Below, piece by piece: positions 53,937-60,835 of a DNA stretch of 64,000 nucleotides (the first letter of the stretch is position 1; every line of letters starts with the position of its first letter). Source of the stretch: G963676095 sp963676095 (GTDB taxonomy: Bacteria; Bacteroidota; Bacteroidia; Bacteroidales; Prolixibacteraceae); the NCBI GenBank assembly GCA_963676095.1, contig OY781040.1, positions 124,001 to 188,000 of the forward strand. Direction: 5' to 3'. The notes beneath the pieces are model-generated. The model searched no databases, had not been told where the DNA came from, and saw only the letters and a list, made by a program, of their open reading frames with translations. A program made the translations under genes and the position numbers.

Positions 53937-54287
53937 TCAGGACGATGGTTTCATTTTTGATCGGGCACTTTGCCAGCCACACCATGGACAACCATCATTC
54001 AAAAGTTCCTCTTTGGAAACTTTCTTTCCGCATTGCGGACATTCTTCCTTCTCTTTTTCTGCCATCTTCCAGGCAGAAGTCTCCGTATTTGTTCCCGAAG
54101 GGAATTCCAATCCGTATTTAGCGGCGGTTTCAAAAGAAGCCAGTGCTGCCCTTATTTTAATACCAAGCAACTCAACTCCGGCCACAGAAACAGTGATGTC
54201 AGCATTAATCACCAGCCCTTTGTCCAGTATACGATCAATTACATCAATCAATGTTGCACTTGAGTTTTTCTCTGCTGCTAATGCCAT
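53937..54287 (-). CDS. gvpJ: GvpA/J-family protein with C-terminal zinc ribbon
   Basis: 116 aa. Residues 10-62 form the GvpA/J/M domain (LIDVIDRILDKGLVINADIT, SVAGVELLGIKIRAALASFE). A linker leads to a zinc ribbon CPQC (83-86) and CPWC (100-103). The ribbon parallels that of the fusion encoded at 50722, so the two are likely related by domain gain or loss. It is a minor shell or nucleation protein rather than the main GvpA. The zinc ribbon is unusual for the family. It lies 14 bp after gvpO. Confidence 0.88.
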   Translation of the reverse strand: MALAAEKNSSATLIDVIDRILDKGLVINADITVSVAGVELLGIKIRAALASFETAAKYGLEFPSGTNTETSAWKMAEKEKEECPQCGKKVSKEELLNDGCPWCGWQSARSKMKPSS

Positions 54288-54301
54288 TTTGACTATATTA
54301 G

Positions 54302-54571
54302 TTATCCTTTTTCGTCGAACTTCGTATCCATGCGCTTACGCATTCCCTTTCTCTCAAATCCCAGAAGATTTCCTTCCTCATCCACCAGGGATTCATAGAG
54401 GGAAAGTATATCCATTTGATCAGGGACAGATTGCTTTTCCAACATTTCGACGAAGATATGCCATCCCTTTTCATCTTTAACTGCACCAACAGTAGATGAA
54501 ACCTTAAGACCGATCAGTTTACTCAATTCCTCCCGGGCTTTTTCAATCAAGGCTGCCAAATCCTTTGCCAT
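54302..54571 (-). CDS. gvpO: Gas vesicle protein GvpO (copy 1)
   Basis: 89 aa: an N-terminal helix (LIEKAREELSKLIGLKV), strands WHIFVEMLEKQSVPDQMDIL and YESLVDEEGNLLGFERKGMRKRM, matching GvpO. The first GvpO of the cluster, between gvpN and the GvpJ-type gene, which is the usual neighbourhood. Diverged from the copy at 42810. Confidence 0.88.
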   Translation of the reverse strand: MAKDLAALIEKAREELSKLIGLKVSSTVGAVKDEKGWHIFVEMLEKQSVPDQMDILSLYESLVDEEGNLLGFERKGMRKRMDTKFDEKG

Positions 54572-54615
54572 TTTTATTTTCTTTTCTGTCTTTCTGTTAA
54601 ATAAATCCTTCCTTA

Positions 54616-55542
54616 TCAGGAATGATGCTCAACGATCATGTAATGATCAATCAGTTCATCCACAATGTCACGTACACGTTCCTGGTTCGTTTTTGATCCA
54701 ATCCTGCTTGTTTCAGATGTAAGAATATCCTGACATATCCGTCTAAAATTTTCACCGGACGTTGACGGTGTTAATTCCATAACACTTAATGTTTTTGCAA
54801 TCATTATACAGGCTCTTACAGTAGGATCGAATTCCGTTTTTCCTGATTCACGCAGGCTGCGGACAATACGGACTATAATCTCTGCTTCTTCTAAAGGCAG
54901 GTTCGATTTGGCCATCGTAATCCGTAATTCAGTATCGAAATCGAAATGATCGACGTCCAAAGTGACCATCCGGTCCCTCAGGGCATCCTGGGTCCTGTTT
55001 ACACCTGCATATTCTTCAGGATTGGAAGTAAAAATGGCACAAAAATCAGGATGCACCGATAAATACGAATTTCCGGAAGAAGTAGCAGAAGTACTCATCA
55101 TTCTTTCCTGAAGTATAGGAAGCAGGATATTGTTTGCTTCAGGACGTGATCGCGTAAATTCATCATAAATAAGAGTAAATCCATGTTTTATCGCCAGAGT
55201 CAACCGGTTATTCACCCATTGTTTTGTCATATTTTCCTCATACTTATGAACAGTATGGACAAAACGATCATCAATCTTTCTAAACCTGTAGCCCTGTTCC
55301 CCTCCAATCAAGTCAGAAGTTTTAAATTCGGCATCTCCATGAATAATCACCACTGGACGCCCTATTTTACTGGCCAAATGTAAAGCGATTGTTGTTTTCC
55401 CTGTTCCCGAGGGCCCCCTGAAATGAACCGGAAAACCTGCTTTAATGTATGTTTGTGCCCGGTTCGTAATATCTCTCACATAATCTGTTTCTACAAAGTC
55501 AGGGAGAGGTGATGGTTCAAGTACGGTATTTTGTTCTAGCAT
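54616..55542 (-). CDS. gvpN: Gas vesicle ATPase GvpN
   Basis: 308 aa, MoxR-type AAA+ ATPase. Walker A RGPSGTGKTT near 43, GvpN-specific IIHGDAEFKTSDLIGGEQGYRF, Walker B LIYDEFTRSRPEANN, sensor 1 AIFTSNPEEYAGVN, and an arginine-finger region RDRMVTL. GvpN enhances vesicle growth, probably by remodelling shell or nucleation complexes. Full length for the family. The structured 55660-55737 region lies upstream. Confidence 0.96.
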   Translation of the reverse strand: MLEQNTVLEPSPLPDFVETDYVRDITNRAQTYIKAGFPVHFRGPSGTGKTTIALHLASKIGRPVVIIHGDAEFKTSDLIGGEQGYRFRKIDDRFVHTVHKYEENMTKQWVNNRLTLAIKHGFTLIYDEFTRSRPEANNILLPILQERMMSTSATSSGNSYLSVHPDFCAIFTSNPEEYAGVNRTQDALRDRMVTLDVDHFDFDTELRITMAKSNLPLEEAEIIVRIVRSLRESGKTEFDPTVRACIMIAKTLSVMELTPSTSGENFRRICQDILTSETSRIGSKTNQERVRDIVDELIDHYMIVEHHS

Positions 55543-55659
55543 AAACCGTTTTCCTTTTTTTATTTAATTAGACATACGTTCAAAAATCTATAAATCAAAG
55601 AAGATATCCAAGAAGTAAGATGAACCATTTATCAATTTGCAATTTGAAAGCATTCTCTC

Positions 55660-55737
55660 GTTTTACCCCCTCAGACCTCACCGGCAATCGCCGGCGAGGT
55701 TAAATGTCCCCACAGGAAATTTAGAGGGGTGGTAAAC
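55660..55737 (-). ncRNA. Structured intergenic element upstream of gvpN
   Basis: Outer imperfect arms GTTTTACCCCCTC and GAGGGGTGGTAAAC enclose a strong inner hairpin ACCTC-CCGGC / GCCGG-GAGGT (55675-55700). It lies in the 263-bp gap between the coiled-coil gene and gvpN. No T-run follows, so a processing or mRNA-stability element, attenuator or small RNA fits better than a terminator. Orientation is taken from the operon. Confidence 0.45.
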
Positions 55738-55805
55738 AAGATCGTAATACCATTGATTCAAGTACTTACTACAAGACAGCCACTTTCTCTTATTTATTAA
55801 AAACA

Positions 55806-57029
55806 TCAATAGATATCGCGATTGATCTTTCCTGGTTTTCCTAAAGGGAAATAGGCATGATCCAGTTTCGTAATTTTTCCTTCTTCCAGTAATTTTTTAC
55901 AGACATACCCAATTCTCATCCGTTGTTCTCCCAGAGGTTCCTCCATTTCAGAAACCTTTACTCCTTTGGGGTGAGCATTCAGAAAGTCAAGAATTTTCTC
56001 TTCAAGACTTTTTTCTTTGATCGGATCAAGTTCCTTCCCCTTTTCTTCCAGAACCTGATCATCATCTTCTTCTTCCGTATTTTTCTCTTGTTTTTTCTCC
56101 TCCTGCTTTTTTGGGGAAACAATCACATCATTGTGAACAGGAACAGTAACATCGACACTACTTCTGAGTTTGGCGATAGCCTCTTCCATGCTTTGCCATT
56201 CTTTAGCCGATTGAAAGCGATCATCTGCCAGATCATTCAGAAGTCCGGCAATTTTGTCTTGTATTTCCTTTATTTTGGACCTGATTATCCCCATCGAACG
56301 GTCATACTCTTCGATTCTCTTCTTGTCGCCGGCGGATAATTCTTTTCTAAGAGTTTCAGCCATTATCTGATTTCCCTTACTAACTTCTGTCATCCGTTCG
56401 TGAAAGTTCTTTAGTAAGGCGCGGGTATTACGAATACGTTCCTCTAAATTTTCATTCAGATTATTTCGTAAATCATTAGCCATTTGCGTATGATCATTTG
56501 AATATTTTTTAAGCAATTCGTCTGTGTTCTCAATGATCATTCGTACTTCTTCTTTTGACTGATCAATGTTCTGCCAGATATTCTTTTGCAAAAGATCAAA
56601 TTCTTTCATCCGGTCCGCCTCTTGTTTTTGTCTGTCGTCCCGTTCCTTTGCAAATTCACCATGAAGTTCTTTTGACATTGTATCTCTGGATGTTGCAGAA
56701 TTATCCAGAAGGATCCCCGTAGATTGCCGGATATCTTCAACCTCTTTTTGAATGGATGAAATTGAGCCATGTATTCCCGACATCAGGTTTCCAAAAGCAT
56801 TCAGCCTGTTTGTTTCTTCTTCGCCCAGGTTTTTTCTTAAATTTTCAGCATCTGCCCGGAGGCTAGCTGCCATTTCGAGATGACTGGTATGAAATTGATC
56901 CAAAGTTTTTTGTACTTCAGAAACCAGTTCTTCATTCTCCTTAAGTCTTTGTTGATATTCCTCTGCTCTCGTTTTGTACGAAGCCAATATCTCTTCTTTT
57001 AGTTTTTTCATCTCATCTAGTAGCCCCAT
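55806..57029 (-). CDS. Long coiled-coil protein with C-terminal winged helix (GvpC-like candidate)
   Basis: 407 aa. Residues 1-290 are continuous coiled coil with about four degenerate repeats of 40-65 aa. Each starts MAASLR / MSKELH / MANDLR / MAETLR and contains an R..F or R..Y position and a hydrophobic LL end. A basic/acidic linker follows, and residues 335-407 look like a winged helix (KILDFLNAHPKGVKVSEME, VCKKLLEEGKITKL). Repeat helical proteins that clamp the shell are called GvpC elsewhere; this may be an analogue, but similarity is structural, not sequence-based. Confidence 0.65.
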   Translation of the reverse strand: MGLLDEMKKLKEEILASYKTRAEEYQQRLKENEELVSEVQKTLDQFHTSHLEMAASLRADAENLRKNLGEEETNRLNAFGNLMSGIHGSISSIQKEVEDIRQSTGILLDNSATSRDTMSKELHGEFAKERDDRQKQEADRMKEFDLLQKNIWQNIDQSKEEVRMIIENTDELLKKYSNDHTQMANDLRNNLNENLEERIRNTRALLKNFHERMTEVSKGNQIMAETLRKELSAGDKKRIEEYDRSMGIIRSKIKEIQDKIAGLLNDLADDRFQSAKEWQSMEEAIAKLRSSVDVTVPVHNDVIVSPKKQEEKKQEKNTEEEDDDQVLEEKGKELDPIKEKSLEEKILDFLNAHPKGVKVSEMEEPLGEQRMRIGYVCKKLLEEGKITKLDHAYFPLGKPGKINRDIY

Positions 57030-57162
57030 TTTTATTATTTCTCCTATTGATTTTATACCTGAGAACAGGTATGGTTAATAATAATTTTATTTTACATTTT
57101 TATAGTTTAGATCAATGGGAGCAGTTGGACTATATAATCCAGTCGAACATACTGCCTTTCTG

Positions 57163-57792
57163 TTAAAGGATTTCTGTTAATAATTCGTGATGTATTTCTT
57201 TAACATCGCTTACATAGATCTGGTCCCCTTTGGCAAGAAGTTCTTTCAATTTTTCAATTGTTTTGCGGTGCATATCCCGGTAATTATTTAACTGATTGAT
57301 TACCAGATTTTTTTTCGTTTCAAGTTCTATTGTGATACGACTCAGGCTTTCCCGGAACAGGTTAATATCTTTATGCTCGCCGTTTTGCAGACCATCTTTT
57401 ATTTCGAGGACTCCGGTTTTTAGGAATTGATTCATAAATTTTTGTTCCTCAATAAACTGGCTGAAACATTTTTCGACTTCCAGTTCCTTTTCATCCAGTT
57501 TATTAAGAATATCGCTCATCATCAGGTTATAATCTTTTTTGCGAAGAGATACTTTTTTCGCAAGACTTTCCTGTAGTTGGGAGTTTACGCACGCTCTCTC
57601 TTTTTTGTATTCTTTGAGAGAATTGTTGAATTCCTGTAATAGGTCAAAAGAAGATTGGACAATTGCCTCTGATTTGAAAAAAACACTCTCAATATTTTTG
57701 ATCCTCGACTCGTATGAATGGATCAAATCATCAATTATATCATTTAAATTATTTACCTGCTCTTTTTCCATCAAAAAAGAATTAGAGTTCAT
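57163..57792 (-). CDS. Coiled-coil hypothetical protein of the gas-vesicle operon
   Basis: About 209 aa from the ATG at 57792. ATG at 57771 (MEKEQVNN) is also possible, and the longer frame to 57825 has an unlikely hydrophobic lead. The product is almost fully helical, with heptads from residue 25 to the end (IESVFFKSEAIVQSSFDLLQ, LVINQLNNYRDMHRKTIEKL). No known motif. It is the second gene after gvpA, followed by the GvpC-like candidate, which suggests a shell-associated or scaffold role. Confidence 0.65.
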   Translation of the reverse strand: MNSNSFLMEKEQVNNLNDIIDDLIHSYESRIKNIESVFFKSEAIVQSSFDLLQEFNNSLKEYKKERACVNSQLQESLAKKVSLRKKDYNLMMSDILNKLDEKELEVEKCFSQFIEEQKFMNQFLKTGVLEIKDGLQNGEHKDINLFRESLSRITIELETKKNLVINQLNNYRDMHRKTIEKLKELLAKGDQIYVSDVKEIHHELLTEIL

Positions 57793-57851
57793 ACATAGCA
57801 ATAAACGAATAAGGATTCTTGGCAAACCATGCTTTCAATGAAAGGATGTTT

Positions 57852-57878
57852 TAGCAAGAATTCATTCCTGTTTTGCTA
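57852..57878 (-). promoter_or_regulatory. Candidate attenuating hairpin downstream of gvpA
   Basis: Arms TAGCAA and TTGCTA with a 15-nt loop, 6-32 bp after the gvpA stop codon. A weak hairpin at this place could lower read-through so that gvpA mRNA exceeds that of the accessory genes. The stem is short. Confidence 0.3.
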
Positions 57879-57883
57879 CAAGA

Positions 57884-58090
57884 TTATGCAGCTTTAGCTG
57901 TTAATCCGATTGCTTCTGCATACTTCAGATAAGTTTCAACAGATGCAACGACTACTCTTGCTTCAATTGCAAGCAATTCAATACCGACTAATGATACTCT
58001 TACCCAAGCATCAACAACTACTCCTTTGTCAAGGATACGGTCAATTACTTCAACAAGGCTTGAAGAGCCAATGGTTTTTTCTACTGCCAT
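57884..58090 (-). CDS. gvpA: Major gas vesicle structural protein GvpA
   Basis: 68 aa, matching GvpA throughout: SSLVEVIDRILDKGVVVDAW, VRVSLVGIELLAIEARVVVA, SVETYLKYAEAIGL. GvpA polymerises into the ribbed protein shell that holds gas and gives buoyancy. It is the first gene of the cluster, preceded by a near-consensus sigma54 promoter. Compared with the GvpJ-type proteins at 53937 and 50722 it lacks any extension. Confidence 0.97.
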   Translation of the reverse strand: MAVEKTIGSSSLVEVIDRILDKGVVVDAWVRVSLVGIELLAIEARVVVASVETYLKYAEAIGLTAKAA

Positions 58091-58169
58091 TTTAGTAAAT
58101 TTAAATGGTTAATTAAAAATCCTGTACTTCATCTATTCAAGGGACAGGTTTACCTTGTGCCACCTCCTT

Positions 58170-58185
58170 TTCAATCATTGTGCCA
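58170..58185 (-). promoter_or_regulatory. Candidate sigma54 (-24/-12) promoter of the gas-vesicle operon
   Basis: On the minus strand TGGCAC, five bases, then TTGAA. This differs from the TGGCAC-N5-TTGCA consensus at one base, the C of the -12 element. It lies 80 bp upstream of gvpA, with a sigma54 activator gene directly upstream. A second TGGCAC at about 58157-58162 lacks a -12 match. Confidence 0.6.
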
Positions 58186-58306
58186 GATAAAAAAGTAAAG
58201 CAAACCCAGAAAAAAAAATTAGTGATAATAAGCTGATATCTGAATCATTAATATTTTATAAAAAAATAATTAGCATATACAGATCCTTTTATAATTAGTG
58301 CGGGAA

Positions 58307-58346
58307 AGACCAGATAAAACGCACGACTGTGCGTTTTATCTGGTCT
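58307..58346 (-). terminator. Terminator of the sigma54 regulator gene
   Basis: Perfect 18-bp arms (AGACCAGATAAAACGCAC and its complement) with a 4-base loop, just after the stop at 58359. The ACGCAC/GTGCGT core recurs in the hairpin at 60755. Confidence 0.8.
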
Positions 58347-58358
58347 GCCTTCTGACTG

Positions 58359-59867
58359 CTAAATGTCAATTCCACCTTTTTGGATAGCAATTCCGTACTT
58401 TTTCATTCTGCGAATGAGCGAATCTCTTGTTATACCTAGTTGATTGGCTGCAACGGTCTGATTATAATCATTCCGCTTTAAGGCTAACTGGATCAGTTCC
58501 TTTTCTACTTTTTTCAGGTTAACTGATTTGTCTTCAGGAAAAGAAAGATGACGTTTCCCGTATTCGAGGGGGAAATCCTCAATTACAAGTGAATCTCCTT
58601 TACAAAGAATAATCGCACGTTCTGTTATATTCTTTAGTTCTCTGATATTTCCGGGGAAACTATAGCTTTTTAACTCGGGGATCACACCGGAATCAATTGA
58701 AGGAACAGCTTTATTCATTTTCATTGAAAAATCTTCTGCAAAATAATGTAATAATGGTTCAATGTCTTCTGGCCTTTCTCGTAAAGGAGGAATATGGATA
58801 TGTAACGTATTCAAACGATGAAGCAGATCCAACCTAAATTTTTTTTGTTCCACCAAATTTTCAAGATTATGATTTGTCGCAGAAATAACTCTAAAATTAG
58901 TAGATCGTTCCTCGGTTTCACCCACTCTTGTAATCTTCTTTTCCTCAATAGCTCTTAATATTTTCGCCTGTAAATTATATGGCATATCAGCAATTTCGTC
59001 AAGAAATAAAGTTCCGTTGTCGCTGATTTCGAAGAATCCCTTTTTATCAGTCAAGGCTCCTGTAAATGATCCTTTTTTATGTCCGAAGAACTCACTCTCC
59101 AAAAGAGAATCGGTAACGGCACTACTATTCACTGGGCAAAAAATATTGTCTTTCAAAGGGCTGGCATAATGAATGATACGGGCTATATTTTCTTTTCCGG
59201 TTCCGCTTTCGCCAGTTATCAACACATTGGTAAACGGATATTTTGCGGCGGTAAGAGCAAGGTCAAGAACTTTTTTTAGCTGAGGACTTTCGCCAATAAG
59301 ATGCCTTTCTGTCCTTGCCTCAAGATCTTTGGATATCAAAGAATTTTTCTCTTCCATCTGAACAATTCTTCGTTGCAGGTGAAGGAACTTTTGTATCCGT
59401 TCGATTGCAATCTGGATATCAATATGCCGGAAGGGTTTTCTTAAATAATCAATAGCTCCCAGCCTCATGGCTTTTATAACTGTATCCATGTCTCCATGAG
59501 CCGAAACTATTATTACTTCTACATTTGGATATTTCATCTTTACCTCCTTCAGGACATCAAGTCCGTTAACCCGGGGAAGCCTTACATCAAGAATTAACAG
59601 ATCAATTTGTTCGGTCTCCAGAATTTTCATTCCCTCTGATGCCGTGTTTGACTCAAAGGCCCTATATCCGGAATTTTGCAATAATTCATGCAATTCTTCT
59701 GTAAAAGGTTTCTCATCATCAAGAATAAGTACCTTTAAAAGATTGTAATAACCTGGCGTTTCTTTAAATTTTAAATTTGAATTTGTGGAATTCATTTGTT
59801 TGTTTTTAAAATTTGTCAAAAAATTAATTCTACTATAACCGGTTATTGCTGGATTAGAATTTTTCAT
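58359..59867 (-). CDS. NtrC-type sigma54-dependent response regulator
   Basis: 502 aa. The receiver domain (about 48-160) has phosphoacceptor Asp in LLILDVRLPRVNG and KPF Lys in YLRKPFRH. The AAA+ domain has Walker A GESGTGKE, the sigma54-contact loop GSFTGA (Ser instead of the usual Ala) and FLDEIADM, followed by a Fis-type HTH (YNQTVAANQLGITRDSLIRRM). The start at 59867 has a GGAG 7 bp upstream; ATG at 59795 would also leave the receiver intact. It likely activates the sigma54 promoter before gvpA. Confidence 0.92.
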   Translation of the reverse strand: MKNSNPAITGYSRINFLTNFKNKQMNSTNSNLKFKETPGYYNLLKVLILDDEKPFTEELHELLQNSGYRAFESNTASEGMKILETEQIDLLILDVRLPRVNGLDVLKEVKMKYPNVEVIIVSAHGDMDTVIKAMRLGAIDYLRKPFRHIDIQIAIERIQKFLHLQRRIVQMEEKNSLISKDLEARTERHLIGESPQLKKVLDLALTAAKYPFTNVLITGESGTGKENIARIIHYASPLKDNIFCPVNSSAVTDSLLESEFFGHKKGSFTGALTDKKGFFEISDNGTLFLDEIADMPYNLQAKILRAIEEKKITRVGETEERSTNFRVISATNHNLENLVEQKKFRLDLLHRLNTLHIHIPPLRERPEDIEPLLHYFAEDFSMKMNKAVPSIDSGVIPELKSYSFPGNIRELKNITERAIILCKGDSLVIEDFPLEYGKRHLSFPEDKSVNLKKVEKELIQLALKRNDYNQTVAANQLGITRDSLIRRMKKYGIAIQKGGIDI

Positions 59868-60754
59868 GGATCTGCTCCAACAATCAAAACATATCGAAGG
59901 AAAAGGCCGCCTGCAATCTTCGTATAAAAGCGCAGAAGCGGAAACAGAAAGACTTGTAGAGCGAATAAAAAAGTAAAACTAATCCGTGTCATCTTTCAAT
60001 AAAAAATGTAGAAGCAGGAAAATTGTAAGACTGAACCTCACAAGAAGGAACTTTTCTCCTTATTCAGGCCTTGTTGCCAAATTTCATAGGATTGACTAAC
60101 ATTTAGCCTTCATAAAAACATAGTAACCCTTAATCCATAATCATACCCAAAGGATCCCGATTACTGAATTACATTGGGTTCATATTAACCAATATAAAAT
60201 GAAACTGAAATTATTATAACTATTAAAGTTTTCTTCCATGTGGCAAAACTTATGAAAAAACCGAAGACAAAACCGTATCCCTAGGGCAAAAGAGGAAGCA
60301 TCATGCAGAATATTATTTTAGAATCTCCACAAAAGTCAATTCTTGCACTCCGCTTATTTACACCATTTTGTAGATATAACTGGTGTCCGATCGTCGAATT
60401 CCTCTTTCTTGAAATCCGTTTTGTCTTGTCCTAAAACTTACAATTATCTCTATGAGTGTCATAAATATAAGCCCAGACTATCTAAACGGATGTAAAATAG
60501 AATTGGTGATCTCCGAAGATCAGAAACCCAAATTTCAGTAGAGAATCCCTTCATTTCGACTAATTTTAAATTCATATTAATATTCCTCTTCACAATTTTT
60601 AAATTGGTTCTCTTGCTCAATACCCATGCCAGTTTCACACGTCCAATTTAGGAGAAAATTTATCGATAAAGAAAACAGTTCTCTAACAAGAAATTGTACA
60701 TTCTATAAAAATTATCACTTATAAAATTAATAATTTTTTTGATTAATACATAAT
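59868..60754. other. Long gene-free AT-rich stretch between regulator and kinase
   Basis: About 890 bp with no ORF, tRNA or clear repeat. It should hold the promoter of the regulator gene. I see no hairpin strong enough to call an RNA. Confidence 0.4.
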
Positions 60755-60786
60755 AATAAAAAACGCACAGCTGTGCGTTTTTTATT
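60755..60786 (-). terminator. Terminator of the sensor kinase gene
   Basis: A 32-bp perfect dyad (AATAAAAAACGCAC, AGCT and the complement) 50 bp after the kinase stop codon. A/T-rich ends allow it to work in both directions. Confidence 0.8.
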
Positions 60787-60835
60787 AAATTTCAATCTCT
60801 TTCTTAATTGTTTTGAGAAATGGAGTCAGATCCCG

